Positions 54,249-63,818 of a DNA stretch of 64,000 bases are shown here, one piece after another. The stretch spans positions 1,922,001-1,986,000 of the forward strand of contig NZ_CP016452.1 in the NCBI RefSeq assembly GCF_001713395.1. Reading direction: 5' to 3'. Origin of the DNA: Sinorhizobium sp. RAC02 (GTDB lineage Bacteria > Pseudomonadota > Alphaproteobacteria > Rhizobiales > Rhizobiaceae). Made by a program: the position numbers and the translations under genes. The notes beneath the pieces are model-generated. The model did no database searches. It was not told the origin of the DNA and was given only the letters and a program-made list of their open reading frames with translations. Each line of letters begins with the position of its first letter. Position 1 is the first letter of the stretch.

Positions 54249-54277
54249 TATATATATTTTATAGATTATTGTGTCGA
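54249..54277 (-). promoter_or_regulatory. candidate promoter of the 54138 importer operon
   Basis: On the minus strand TCGACA (54277-54272) is followed after 17 bases by TATATA (54254-54249). It lies in the AT-rich part (54230-54275) of the gap before the binding-protein gene. The rest of the 54139-54426 gap shows no gene. Confidence 0.35.
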
Positions 54278-54426
54278 TACGCCCAGATTTTTCGGGCCGA
54301 GAAAGCGTTTGGCGAGGCACGGCGACAGTGGAACTCGTCGCCATATCGAATGAAGAGGCGCTGCCACGCCAAACGCCCACAAGATCCTGAAGGGACGCGA
54401 ATTCGCGCCCCTCCTGTTGCGAGATC

Positions 54427-55716
54427 CTAGAAGGCAGGCGTGGGTGAGGCCGCCTGGAAATGCTCACGGAGCGTCTGCGTTTCGTATTGATGCCGGTAGA
54501 GGCCGCGCTTGCGCAGGATCGGCACGAGTTCATCGACGATGACATCGAGCCCGTCTACGAGGCGATCCGGTTGCAAGTTGAAGCCGTCGATGGCTCCGGC
54601 ATGAAACCAGTCCTCGATGTGATCGGCCAGTTGCTCGGGCGTCCCGACAAATCCGGCATGGCCCGAGCCGGTATAACGGGTCTGCTTGAGATAGTCGCGC
54701 ACGGTGGGATTGGTCTTGCGAATCTGCGTAATGATCGATTCGCGAAAGCCGATGCTTCCAAGGAAGGTCTGGGTGTCGCCCAGCGGGCCCAGAACCTCCT
54801 CTGGAAACGGCTCATCGAGTTCGAGCTTCGAGGCATCGACGCCGATCGCTTGTGAAAGCCAGCCGATGGAGTATGACGCCGGCCCTGCGTCGTGGAGTTC
54901 GTCGCTGCGGCGTCGCGCCTCTTCCTCGGTGCTGCCCAAGCTCAACAGCAGGCCGGGAAGAATCTTGATCTCGTCAGGTGAACGGCCATTGCTCCGTGCG
55001 AAACCCTTGACCAGACGGTAGTGCTCGATGGCCTGATTTTTCGTGAGCTCGGCAGCAAAGACACCCTCAGCCGCGCGCCCCGCCAATTCGCGACCCTGCG
55101 GCGAACCCCCGGCCTGAAAGATGATCGGACGGCCTTGTTTTGACGGCGGCACCCGCAAGCGCCCATCGACATCGAAGAACTCACCATGGAAATGGACGTC
55201 CCTGCCCGTGGCGGCCGACTCCCACAATGCCCGAACGACGTCGACAAACTCGTTTGCACGTTCGTAACGATCATCCCGCAACGGGACATCGGGTATCCCG
55301 AAGTTGCGTGCTGCGGGAACGCCACGGGTTGTCACGACATTCCATGCGGCACGGCCGCCTGTCTGATGATCGAACGACAGAAATCGCTCAGCGAGTTCGA
55401 AGGGGTCATTGAAGGTGGACGAGGCCGTGGCCACCAGGCCCACATGTGACGTCGCCGCGGCCACGTGACCCCAGTTTACCGTGGGTTCAAGGCGGATCGG
55501 ATTGGCATCATAAGCTGGATCGCCAAGCAGAGGACCATCAGCCAGGAAGATGGCATCAAGGGTGCCGCGTTCGGCGGCCTTGCCAATATTTGCCCAGTAA
55601 TCCGGGTCAATGAACGCATCTTTTTTGAGAAGCGGCGTCTTCCATGCCGCTGGGAGATATCCCAGCACCAACGCGTTGATGCCGAGGAGGACGTGTCCAG
55701 TTCGCTTGTTTGTCAC
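54427..55716 (-). CDS. FMN-dependent monooxygenase of the NtaA/SnaA/DszA (DmoA-like) family
   Basis: 429 residues of the LLM class with the DszA/NtaA pattern: TLDAIFLADGPLL, HVGLVATASSTFNDPFELAERF and FDHQTGGRAAWNVVTT, each shown in part. The C-terminal GFVGTPEQLADHIEDWF is also typical. Members use FMNH2 and O2 on dibenzothiophene sulfone, dimethyl sulfide, nitrilotriacetate or other substrates. With the DszC-like gene at 56674 it suggests organosulfur oxidation. The substrate cannot be named from sequence, and no flavin reductase gene lies in this block. Confidence 0.82.
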   Translation of the reverse strand: MTNKRTGHVLLGINALVLGYLPAAWKTPLLKKDAFIDPDYWANIGKAAERGTLDAIFLADGPLLGDPAYDANPIRLEPTVNWGHVAAATSHVGLVATASSTFNDPFELAERFLSFDHQTGGRAAWNVVTTRGVPAARNFGIPDVPLRDDRYERANEFVDVVRALWESAATGRDVHFHGEFFDVDGRLRVPPSKQGRPIIFQAGGSPQGRELAGRAAEGVFAAELTKNQAIEHYRLVKGFARSNGRSPDEIKILPGLLLSLGSTEEEARRRSDELHDAGPASYSIGWLSQAIGVDASKLELDEPFPEEVLGPLGDTQTFLGSIGFRESIITQIRKTNPTVRDYLKQTRYTGSGHAGFVGTPEQLADHIEDWFHAGAIDGFNLQPDRLVDGLDVIVDELVPILRKRGLYRHQYETQTLREHFQAASPTPAF

Positions 55717-55737
55717 GGGTAATGTCTCCGTTGTTGT

Positions 55738-56661
55738 CTACAAAGAGACATGAGGTTGCGGCACAGGGAACGCGGGCCGCGCGGTTGACGGCAGCGGCTC
55801 CGGTGCAGGCAGATTGAGTGCTGCTCGCAGTGGTCCACCCAGTGATGTGGGAGCAAAGCCATCGGCAAGCCACCGTTCTGCGGCGCTGAGCAGGTCATTC
55901 ACAGACTGTTCAAGTCCCGCGCGCAGCACGATGCCTGCAAATGCTCCTGCGGGCGGCTCGTCGCCCAGCACGACGACAGGCACGGAGCCAGAGCCGCCCA
56001 GAATAAGGTCGATCGGGTTGTTGTCATCGACGGGCGGGGCGTCCGCCGGTGCTTCGGCATACCAGGCGATCACCGACGCACCTGTTTCCGGTTCGGGCGC
56101 GTTCAACGGCCCTGCGATGGAGAAGCTGTTGTCGATATCGACATGCACGATACGATTCGCCTCCACCAGGATGCCGGTCTCGCGGTTGCCGATGATCGAA
56201 TCGTAAGGCCAGCTCTGCTCGAGTGCGCGCACTGCACGCGCCGTATCGTAGGCTGTCTGAGCATTGAGTGGCGCTCCCCCGCCAAGGCCGGCGCCACCCC
56301 AGGCCGGAGCGTCCCTCGGGCCTTCGGGTGCGTAGGCATCCCGCACGCCGATCAGCAGTCCGCTACGACCGCCCGACAGATGGGAAAGCGAGGCGACACG
56401 GCGCGCGATGTTATACGGGTGGTCGCGCTGCGGTGCCGCGGCGATGAGGAAGCGTCCATGCTTCGTGGAACCCGCAAGGGTCGCGCCGGCGGCACTGCTT
56501 GCAAGCGTAACCGGCGCAGGCGCGCTACCATCGATGCGGTCGATCCCGAGCACACTGAATGCAAGCGGCAGTGCATCCCAGCGGGATAGCAGTGATGGGC
56601 TTGTGGTGAGCTCCACCAGATGCGGGCCGGCAAGACCAAGGGCTAGATAGGGTTTCGTCAT
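55738..56661 (-). CDS. short LLM-class flavin-dependent protein
   Basis: 307 residues. The middle shows an LLM luciferase-like core (GRFLIAAAPQRDHPYNIARR, SLSHLSGGRSGLLIGVRDAY) but the protein is shorter than full LLM enzymes and ends in a proline-rich tail. A segment around DDNNPIDLILGGSGSVPVVV replaces the usual barrel end. It lies between the NtaA-like and DszC-like genes in the same operon. It may be an accessory or divergent oxygenase; activity is uncertain. Confidence 0.6.
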   Translation of the reverse strand: MTKPYLALGLAGPHLVELTTSPSLLSRWDALPLAFSVLGIDRIDGSAPAPVTLASSAAGATLAGSTKHGRFLIAAAPQRDHPYNIARRVASLSHLSGGRSGLLIGVRDAYAPEGPRDAPAWGGAGLGGGAPLNAQTAYDTARAVRALEQSWPYDSIIGNRETGILVEANRIVHVDIDNSFSIAGPLNAPEPETGASVIAWYAEAPADAPPVDDNNPIDLILGGSGSVPVVVLGDEPPAGAFAGIVLRAGLEQSVNDLLSAAERWLADGFAPTSLGGPLRAALNLPAPEPLPSTARPAFPVPQPHVSL

Positions 56662-56673
56662 GGTGCCGTCTCC

Positions 56674-57924
56674 TCAGTTGCCTTGGCCGCCGCGACCCAG
56701 GCGGTCGATGCTGGATGCCGGAGAATTGTCGTTGACCAGATAGTCACCGAGGATGCGGGCTTTGTAGGCGACCGGGTTATGCGACGCGAGCGTACGCGCA
56801 TTGCGCCAATGGCGGTCAAGCGCCGTCTCCTCGGAGGTTGCGGAGGCACCGAGAGCGCCGAAAATATGCGTGGCCGAATAGAGCACACCGTCGATGATCG
56901 CGAGTTGCGCCTGCGCCACGGCCACCTCTCCCGCGACGACCCGCTTGTCGCGCAAGGCGACATCGCCATCCGCATGGGCGACGGCGATCAGGTCCAGTGC
57001 GTTGGCGGCGCGACGCAACGCAGCCTCTGTCGAGAAGACCCGCACCGATACTTCGCCGATCACCTGCAGCAGTTGCGGGTCGAGCGCCGGCACCGGGTTC
57101 AGGCCTTGCGGATAGTTACGCCCCCGCGCCTTCAGCGCCTTGGTCCCGTCACGCAAGATCGCACGCGTGATGCCGGTGAGGACGGCGAGCAACGCCGTTT
57201 GATAGAAGTGGCCCTGATAGACGACACGCTCGCTCGCCGGAAAGACGTCCCCCTCATGGGCGATCGCATCCTGATAGGTGGCGCTGCCGCTTGCCGTGGT
57301 GCTCTGGCCAAATCCCCGCCAGTCGTCGGCAAGCACGACACCCGGCTGGTGGCGGCTGACCAAGGTGGTGATGAGCGAGCCGTCTTCGCCTTTGCCGATC
57401 ACGTCGAGCCAATCGGCATAGAGGCTGCCGGTGGCATAGAATTTCGCACCTGTGACCTTGTAGGTGTCTCCCTCGCGGGTCACCGTCGTCTTGATATTGG
57501 CATATGTGCCGTTGTTTGCTTCTGTCCAGCCGCCGCCGATGAACTCGCGATCCCGGAAGCGCTGCAGCCAGCGATCATTGGCCTGCGAAGGTCGCGCGTT
57601 GAGGCGGTCCTCGATGAAGGCCAGATGATTGCGCCAGACGTGAGCAACATTCGCATCGGCCTCCGCCAGCAAAGCCAGCAGATAGTATGTCTGTTCGAGC
57701 GAGGCGCCCCACCCGCCAAACTCCTCGGGTATGCGCACGAGCGAAAAATCCGCGTCCTTCAGCCACTGCACCTGCTCGAAAGGAAATGTACGATTGCGCT
57801 CGCGCTCGACATTGCCCTCGGCAATACGGTCGAAAATTGGTTGAAACCGCTCCACGAGAGCTTCTTCCTTCGCTGTAGCGGGACGCAGATAAGTCAGCGA
57901 AGTCGGGGCGTCTACAGTGGTCAT
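56674..57924 (-). CDS. DszC/SfnB-like flavin-dependent monooxygenase (acyl-CoA dehydrogenase fold)
   Basis: 416 residues of the acyl-CoA dehydrogenase superfamily. The N-terminal segment has LVRIPEEFGGWGASLEQTYY and WRNHLAFIEDRL; the C-terminal ends with WRNARTLASHNPVAYKARIL, a hallmark of DszC/SfnB-type monooxygenases rather than true dehydrogenases. These use FMNH2 to oxygenate sulfides, sulfones or sulfonates. It is followed by the two LLM genes (55738, 54427). A dehydrogenase role is possible but less likely. Confidence 0.78.
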   Translation of the reverse strand: MTTVDAPTSLTYLRPATAKEEALVERFQPIFDRIAEGNVERERNRTFPFEQVQWLKDADFSLVRIPEEFGGWGASLEQTYYLLALLAEADANVAHVWRNHLAFIEDRLNARPSQANDRWLQRFRDREFIGGGWTEANNGTYANIKTTVTREGDTYKVTGAKFYATGSLYADWLDVIGKGEDGSLITTLVSRHQPGVVLADDWRGFGQSTTASGSATYQDAIAHEGDVFPASERVVYQGHFYQTALLAVLTGITRAILRDGTKALKARGRNYPQGLNPVPALDPQLLQVIGEVSVRVFSTEAALRRAANALDLIAVAHADGDVALRDKRVVAGEVAVAQAQLAIIDGVLYSATHIFGALGASATSEETALDRHWRNARTLASHNPVAYKARILGDYLVNDNSPASSIDRLGRGGQGN

Positions 57925-58053
57925 TTTGTTCTCCTGAATGCTGGTACGTCAACAATTGCGGGACAGATGTGATTGCGGGCTTGTTCGGTCGCTGTGGCGC
58001 GGCCTGCCTGGTTTTCTGTCCGATGAAAGGGATGGTCGGAGGGCGTGAATTCT

Positions 58054-59046
58054 TCAGTTTCGATTGGCTGGATCACGCCACTGCGCGACGAGATCGACGG
58101 CAAGGGTCGTGATGATGAAGGCGGAGGCGGCGAAAATGGTCGTGCCGATGACGACGGGGAAATCCCCCTCCAGCGCGGCGGCGATCGCCATGCGGCCGAC
58201 CCCGTCCAACCCGAAGATCGTTTCCGTCACGATTGCCCCGCCCATGATGGCTGCAAGCTCCAGCCCGCCGAGCGTCAGTATCGGATTCAACGCCGATTTC
58301 AGGGCATGGGAAAAGTAGACCCGGCCTTCGGGAACACCCTTGGCGCGCGCCGTGCGGATGAAATCGTGCCCCAACACGTCGAGCATGCTGGCCCTGACCA
58401 TGCGCTGAAACAGCCCGATTTCGGCAATCGCGAGCGTCGCCCAGGGCAGCGCCAGATGTCGGGCCCATTGCAGCGGGTCCTCGCTCAAGGGCACATAGCC
58501 GCTGCTCGGGAACCAGTGAATGCCCTGGTTCGAAAGCTGGAAGAACAGGAAATAGGAGATCAGTATACCACTCAGGAAAGTGGGGACCGAAAGGCCGACA
58601 TAGGCGAAGAAGGCGAGCACGTGATCGATGAGCCGCCCTTGCCAGCGCGCTGCGGCAACTCCGGAAAGGATGGCAATCGTCATCCAGATCACCAGGGCGC
58701 CGAGTGCCAGCGAAAGGGTCACCGGAGCCTTTGCCAGAATGAGATCCGTAACCGGCGCCTGCTTGCGGAAGGAATATCCAAGAGCCGGCGGCCAATGCAT
58801 CAATCCCATCGGCGCGCCCTGGATATCCGGACCGCGGAACAGGTAATACCACAGCTGTAAATACCAGGGGTCATCGAGGCGAAGCGAGCGCGCGACGGCA
58901 TCAATCGACTCCTGTGTCGCATTGCGCGGTGCGAGCATCGCCGCGGGGTTGCGATAGGCGATCCGGGTGATGAAGAACGACAGGATGAGAACGATCACCA
59001 GCGTCGAGATCGAGCGCAAGACAACGGAGGAAAACTGTTTCGCCAT
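58054..59046 (-). CDS. peptide/nickel-type ABC transporter permease (DppB-like)
   Basis: 330 residues with about six membrane segments and the EAA-type stretch VLGHDFIRTARAKGVPEGRV. It ends 129 bases before the DszC-like gene on the same strand, so import and oxygenation are probably co-transcribed. Confidence 0.83.
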   Translation of the reverse strand: MAKQFSSVVLRSISTLVIVLILSFFITRIAYRNPAAMLAPRNATQESIDAVARSLRLDDPWYLQLWYYLFRGPDIQGAPMGLMHWPPALGYSFRKQAPVTDLILAKAPVTLSLALGALVIWMTIAILSGVAAARWQGRLIDHVLAFFAYVGLSVPTFLSGILISYFLFFQLSNQGIHWFPSSGYVPLSEDPLQWARHLALPWATLAIAEIGLFQRMVRASMLDVLGHDFIRTARAKGVPEGRVYFSHALKSALNPILTLGGLELAAIMGGAIVTETIFGLDGVGRMAIAAALEGDFPVVIGTTIFAASAFIITTLAVDLVAQWRDPANRN

Positions 59047-59050
59047 GATC

Positions 59051-60001
59051 TCAGGCCCGCCTGCGGTTTGGGTCGAGCACGTTTCTCAAGCCTGCACTCA
59101 ACGTATTGAAGCCTACGACCGTCAGGAACAAGGCGAGCCCGGGACCTGCCAGAAACCACGGCTGCTCCTGATAGAGGGAGGTCCGCTGCGCTTCGGCGAT
59201 CATGTTGCCCCAGCTTGGCATCGGTGCCTGAATGCCGACGCCCAGGAAGGAAAGCGTCGCTTCCGCGACGATATTGGCGGGCAGCTGCACGGCCCAATAG
59301 ACGAAAACCGTCGGTAGGATGTTCGGCAGAATGTCCAACCAGATGATCCGCGCCCATGACGCGCCGATGGTGCGCGAAGCCTCCACCATCGGGCTGGTGC
59401 GCAATTCGAGAGCGAGCCCGCGCGCAAGGCGCGCGAAATAGGCCCAGGAAAACAGGGCGATGATGGTGATGACCACGACCATGGGCGGCACGATCGGCTG
59501 GCCGGTTCCGCCGCGATTGAGCGCCAGAAGGCTGAGTGCCGTCACGACGAAGGGAAAAGACAGGGCAACGTCGATCGCCTGTGAAATGATGCGATCCGTC
59601 CGGCCAGCAAAAAAGCCGCTGACCAGACCGATGGCCGTACCGATGATCATCGCGATCGTTGTTGCGGGTACGCCGACGAGCAGCGAAACCTGCGCGCCAT
59701 AGAGTGTTCTGACAAGAACGTCGCGGCCGTTGCCATCCGCGCCCAACGGGAACTCTAGCGTCGGACCGATTGGCAAGCCCATTTCGTCAAGCGCGGCCCC
59801 CTCGAACTGCTCCATGGGGCCGTGCCCCAACAGATGGCTCACCACCGGCGCTGACAGGGCCGCCAACAGCACGATACCGACAATGACGGCCCCCGTGCGC
59901 ACTGCTCTCTCGCGCCAAAGGCGCTTCAGAAGCAGAATGCCCGGTGACGGCGATGCTCTGGGAACCACCAGCGCGACCGGCGAGTGAATGGTGTCAGCCA
60001 T
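59051..60001 (-). CDS. peptide/nickel-type ABC transporter permease (DppC-like)
   Basis: 316 residues with about six membrane segments and the EAA-type region SPMVEASRTIGASWARIIWL. The start at 60001 overlaps the end of the ATPase gene and has GAGG at good spacing; an ATG three codons upstream is too close to that site. Confidence 0.82.
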   Translation of the reverse strand: MADTIHSPVALVVPRASPSPGILLLKRLWRERAVRTGAVIVGIVLLAALSAPVVSHLLGHGPMEQFEGAALDEMGLPIGPTLEFPLGADGNGRDVLVRTLYGAQVSLLVGVPATTIAMIIGTAIGLVSGFFAGRTDRIISQAIDVALSFPFVVTALSLLALNRGGTGQPIVPPMVVVITIIALFSWAYFARLARGLALELRTSPMVEASRTIGASWARIIWLDILPNILPTVFVYWAVQLPANIVAEATLSFLGVGIQAPMPSWGNMIAEAQRTSLYQEQPWFLAGPGLALFLTVVGFNTLSAGLRNVLDPNRRRA

Positions 60002-61604
60002 AGACGACATCCTCAAGTTCCGCCTCTGCGGGCGGACGTTTACGGCCTGGAATGGATGCGAGCAGCCGCCGCGTGTAGGCATGCGCGGGGCGCTCGAAGA
60101 CCCGTTGTGTTTGGCCGACCTCGACGATCTGTCCCTTTTCCAGCACGATCACCCGGTCGCACAGTTCACCGATGACGCCGAGATCGTGCGAAATGAACAG
60201 AAACGATACGCCTAGTTTGTCGCGAAGCCGGGCAAGCAGCTTGATGACCTTCGCCTGGGTGGTGATGTCGAGGGCGGATACCGGTTCGTCGGCAACGATC
60301 AGCGAAGGGCGGAGCGCGATCGCCCGCGCGATCGCGACACGCTGCCGTTGGCCGCCGGATAATTGCGACGGCAACCGATCCAGAACGTCATGGGGCAATT
60401 CCACGTCGGTGACGAGTTGCCTCACTTTCTCGCGCAGCTCCGCCTTGTCGACCGTGCCATGAATGACGAAAGGATCCGCAAGGATGGCCTCGATCCGCCG
60501 TCTCGGATTGAGGCTGGCATAGGGATCCTGGAAGACCACCTGGATCGATTTGCGAAGGTCGCCCGGCAGGATTCCACTGGAACCCGGTTGGGAATAATCC
60601 CTTCCCTGCAGGCTGATGCGCCCCGCGTCGGGCCGATCCAGGCCGGCGATCAACCGTCCTATGGTGGATTTTCCCGAGCCGGACTCGCCGACGAGACCGA
60701 GGATCTCTGCTTCTCCAATGGTGAAGGAGACGTCATCGAGTACGGGGCGCGATCCGAAGGACCGGGCGACGGCCTGCACGTCGAGCAGAGGGCGCGTAGC
60801 CTGTCGATCTCTTTGCACGGCATAAGACTTGGGGCCGCCGAGGCGCGCTGCGCCGAGCAGTTCCCGGGTATAGTCCTGACGCGGCCGGAGATAGATGTCA
60901 TCCGCGGGCGCTTTCTCGACGATGAGACCATCGCGCATGACGACCACATCGTCGGCAATGTCGGACACGACGGCGAGATCGTGGCTCACGAAAATCAAAG
61001 CCGTTCCATGCTCTTCCTGCAGGCGCTTGAGAAGATCGAGGATTGCCGCCTGGACGGTGACATCAAGGGCAGTCGTCGGCTCGTCTGCGATGATCAGTCC
61101 CGGATCGAGCGCGATGGCGATGGCAATCATCACCCGCTGGCGCATACCGCCCGAGAGGTGGCGCGGATAATCGGAGAACCGGGCCTGCGGATCGGCGATA
61201 CCGACATCGTCAAGCAGAGCCAGCACGCGCTCATGCTTTTGCCGTCGTGTTATTCTCTTCTGATGGACCGAGATCGCCTCGCCGATCTGATCACCGATGG
61301 TCTTCAGGGGATGGAGGTTGCTGAGCGGGTCTTGAAAGACGAACCCGATCTTCGGCCCGCGAAGCCTGCGCAGATCCCTGTCGGGCAGGCCAAGTATTTC
61401 TTGGCCACGGTGCAGAACGTTGCCCTCCACCGAGGCGGAACCGGGCAGAAGCCCGGTTGCACCCAGAAGGCTTGCGCTCTTTCCCGATCCCGACTCGCCG
61501 ACAATGGCAAGTGTCCTGCCGGATTCGACGCCGAAGGAAACGCCCCTCACCGCCTGGACACCGCCAAATCGAACGCGCAGATGATCTACGGAGAAGACGG
61601 ACAT
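59994..61604 (-). CDS. ABC transporter ATPase with two fused nucleotide-binding domains
   Basis: 536 residues carrying two complete NBDs in one chain. The first has GESGSGKSA, LSGGMRQRVMIAIAI and LIIADEP; the second has GESGSGKST, LSGGQRQRVAIARAI and LIVADEP. This is a DppD-DppF fusion, as in GsiA and YejF. It serves the 58054/59051 permeases and the 61609 receptor. The other importer in this window keeps the two ATPases on separate genes. Confidence 0.88.
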   Translation of the reverse strand: MSVFSVDHLRVRFGGVQAVRGVSFGVESGRTLAIVGESGSGKSASLLGATGLLPGSASVEGNVLHRGQEILGLPDRDLRRLRGPKIGFVFQDPLSNLHPLKTIGDQIGEAISVHQKRITRRQKHERVLALLDDVGIADPQARFSDYPRHLSGGMRQRVMIAIAIALDPGLIIADEPTTALDVTVQAAILDLLKRLQEEHGTALIFVSHDLAVVSDIADDVVVMRDGLIVEKAPADDIYLRPRQDYTRELLGAARLGGPKSYAVQRDRQATRPLLDVQAVARSFGSRPVLDDVSFTIGEAEILGLVGESGSGKSTIGRLIAGLDRPDAGRISLQGRDYSQPGSSGILPGDLRKSIQVVFQDPYASLNPRRRIEAILADPFVIHGTVDKAELREKVRQLVTDVELPHDVLDRLPSQLSGGQRQRVAIARAIALRPSLIVADEPVSALDITTQAKVIKLLARLRDKLGVSFLFISHDLGVIGELCDRVIVLEKGQIVEVGQTQRVFERPAHAYTRRLLASIPGRKRPPAEAELEDVVYG

Positions 61605-61608
61605 TCCG

Positions 61609-63378
61609 CTATGAACCCGAGTTCTTCAGCGCGATGTTGGTGATGTCAGCCTGCACCGCGAGCGAAGACCATACCCAATGGCTGATGCGATCCGAGGTGA
61701 TGGCGATCTTGCGCTTTTCGAAGAGCGGGATCCAAGGCAGGTCCGTCGAGACGATCTTGTCGGCCTTCGTCCAAAGAGGCGTGGGATTGTCCGAAGGATA
61801 GGCTTCCGCCGCAAGCTTGTTCAATTCGGGATTGCTGTAGCAAATCGCATAGACGTTTCCGGGGCCGCAAGGCGACGCATCCGAGTTGAGCCAGCCGCCG
61901 AGCAGCATTCGCGTGCTCGGGCCCTGCCAATCCGGCGAGAAGGTGGCGTTCAGGAAGATATCCCAGCGCGACTTGGGATCTTGAACATAGGCTCGCCATT
62001 CGCTGGCGGGCGCCGGGATCAAGTTCAGCGTGATACCGGCAGCCGCGAGGTCCTCCTTGAGCGTTACGGCGATCGTTTCGTTTTGGGCGTTGGTACGATA
62101 GAGTGCATCAAGTGTGATGCCGTCGGGATAACCAGCCTTCGCCAGGAGTTCCCTGGCTTTTTCCGGGTTCCCCTTGTTGCCTTCAGTTGGATAGGGATCG
62201 AACTGCTCGTATCCCGAAATCGTCGAGGTGATGATCTGCGACAGGGGCACGGCGGCAATAGATCCGCCGAGCGTTTGCACCAGATGGGCGCGGTTGACTG
62301 CGTAGGACAAGGCTTGACGCACTTCAGGCTTGCGCAGCGCCTCGATCCCTTCACTTGTCGCATTCTTCTGCGCATTTATGGTGATGAAGTTGGCCGAGCC
62401 GCTGTTGGTCGCATGCAGATAGGGGCTGTCCTTGGACACATACTGCCGGATGGTGCCGCGTGGCGGCGTGTCGAGATAGAGCGACAGGTCAGCCTCGCCC
62501 GCCTGAATTTTCTGGACGACCGCGTCTTCGCTGTTGGTGGTGAAGTCGACATGAATCTCGTCGACATAGGCCTTGCGGGCTTCGTCCGACTCCGCTTTGA
62601 AATTCTTGGCCTTCTTGAGAACCAGCTTTTGCCCCTGGTCGTAGGAGACGACATAATACGGTCCGCTAGAAGGAAGATTCTTGCGGGATTCCAGCGAGTC
62701 CGGGAAGTATTTCGATGCGATTTCGGAAGCGACCGGCGATACGAAATTCATCGAGAGAATATTGAGGAAGTCGTAGTTCTTGGTGTCGGAATGGATCACC
62801 AAAGTCTTGTCATCCGGAGCGGACACACCGGAAATTTCATGGCTATCGATGAAGGCCTTGCTCGCCGCCAGATCGCCGGTCGGTACTTTCGAAAACTCTT
62901 TGCAGTAGTCGACGAAGCCCGAGAACACGAGGTTGAAATAGTTGATGGCCGCGACCTGCTTGTTGGGGTCGCAGAAGCGCTTGATGCCGTAGACGAAATC
63001 GCCGGCGACGATCTTGCGTTCGGTCGAGCCCGAGAAGAAAATATCGTCCTTCAAATGGAAGGTGTACGTCTTGCCGTCCGGGCTGACATCCCAGGACTTG
63101 GCGAGATCTGGCACCAAAGTCGTGTCCTCCTTGAGACCGACGGGGGAACCCGGATAGGTGACGAGCTGTCGTGTCGTCGCCCGCAGGATCTCCCATGACT
63201 CGACGCTGTAACCGGTCAGCGGATCGAAGGCGTCAAGATCGGCTTCAAGCGAGGCGATGCGCAGCGTACCACCAAACTTCGGCTCATCGGCGAGCGCCGG
63301 GGCACACAGGGCAGTGTAAGCGGCAAGAAGCGGAACGGCGGCCCGCTTGGCGGAGCGCAAAAGAACGTTAACATGCAT
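61609..63378 (-). CDS. ABC transporter substrate-binding protein, family 5
   Basis: 589 residues with an N-terminal signal peptide (KRAAVPLLAAYTALCAPALA). The start at 63378 follows GAGGCGATC; a further 11 codons upstream lack a ribosome-binding site. Mature-part traits include LAKSWDVSPDGKTYTFHLKD and VPLSQIITSTISGYEQFDPY. It is the receptor for the second importer and the first gene of the operon that runs through the ATPase, permeases and three flavin-oxygenase-like genes. Confidence 0.85.
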   Translation of the reverse strand: MHVNVLLRSAKRAAVPLLAAYTALCAPALADEPKFGGTLRIASLEADLDAFDPLTGYSVESWEILRATTRQLVTYPGSPVGLKEDTTLVPDLAKSWDVSPDGKTYTFHLKDDIFFSGSTERKIVAGDFVYGIKRFCDPNKQVAAINYFNLVFSGFVDYCKEFSKVPTGDLAASKAFIDSHEISGVSAPDDKTLVIHSDTKNYDFLNILSMNFVSPVASEIASKYFPDSLESRKNLPSSGPYYVVSYDQGQKLVLKKAKNFKAESDEARKAYVDEIHVDFTTNSEDAVVQKIQAGEADLSLYLDTPPRGTIRQYVSKDSPYLHATNSGSANFITINAQKNATSEGIEALRKPEVRQALSYAVNRAHLVQTLGGSIAAVPLSQIITSTISGYEQFDPYPTEGNKGNPEKARELLAKAGYPDGITLDALYRTNAQNETIAVTLKEDLAAAGITLNLIPAPASEWRAYVQDPKSRWDIFLNATFSPDWQGPSTRMLLGGWLNSDASPCGPGNVYAICYSNPELNKLAAEAYPSDNPTPLWTKADKIVSTDLPWIPLFEKRKIAITSDRISHWVWSSLAVQADITNIALKNSGS

Positions 63379-63405
63379 GGGGTGGATCGCCTCGGTTTGA
63401 ATTGA

Positions 63406-63437
63406 ATGCATTATTTCTATAGTTTTTATGCATTATT
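63406..63437. repeat. direct repeats ATGCATTATT, 22 bp apart
   Basis: ATGCATTATT occurs at 63406-63415 and 63428-63437, two helical turns apart, with CTATAG between them. They lie just upstream of the receptor gene start (63378), where a regulator could bind. Confidence 0.45.
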
Positions 63438-63687
63438 GAAACGAAGCGACGTTCCAATTTCAGCCCCCGCCGGAAAAATAAGATGCAGATAAGCGGGTTT
63501 CGCCAGAAAATCAGTGTCGCGTCGAAGCGTTTCGTTCTGTCCGCGCGACACCGCCCGCACCGATGACGGCCAACATTGCCCAAACCGTTGCCACCATCTC
63601 TACCGCGAAAATTGGGAACGATTTTCCCTCAAGTGGCCGTATTTGGAACAGATTGCCCACGCCAAGCGTCAAATCCCGTAGCATAAA

Positions 63688-63704
63688 TCTATAAAATTTA
63701 TAGA
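63688..63704. promoter_or_regulatory. AT-rich inverted repeat
   Basis: TCTATAAA and TTTATAGA flank one central A. It lies about 115 bases upstream of the SsuD-like start and may be an operator or a promoter element. Confidence 0.35.
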
Positions 63705-63818
63705 CTATAGGCTGACCCCAATGGCTTCAAGCGAGCATCCAAACCATCCTCCCTTGCTAATTTTAAACGCTCTGCCCGACCGAGCGCGCTCGCTCTGTGC
63801 TCGTGGGGAGCGTTCGGC

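Larger units (their letters stand above)
63379..63818. other. divergent intergenic region with repeats, no gene recognised
   Basis: This 440-base AT-richer gap separates the family 5 receptor (minus) from the SsuD-like gene (plus). It holds the 10-bp direct repeats at 63406 and 63428, the inverted repeat at 63688, and GGGAA/TTCCC arms near 63613-63627. It is probably a regulatory region for both directions. Confidence 0.6.

Noticed and set aside
61678..63198. 506-codon plus-strand frame opposite the family 5 receptor
   Set aside because: The receptor has a signal peptide and family motifs; the antisense frame does not.
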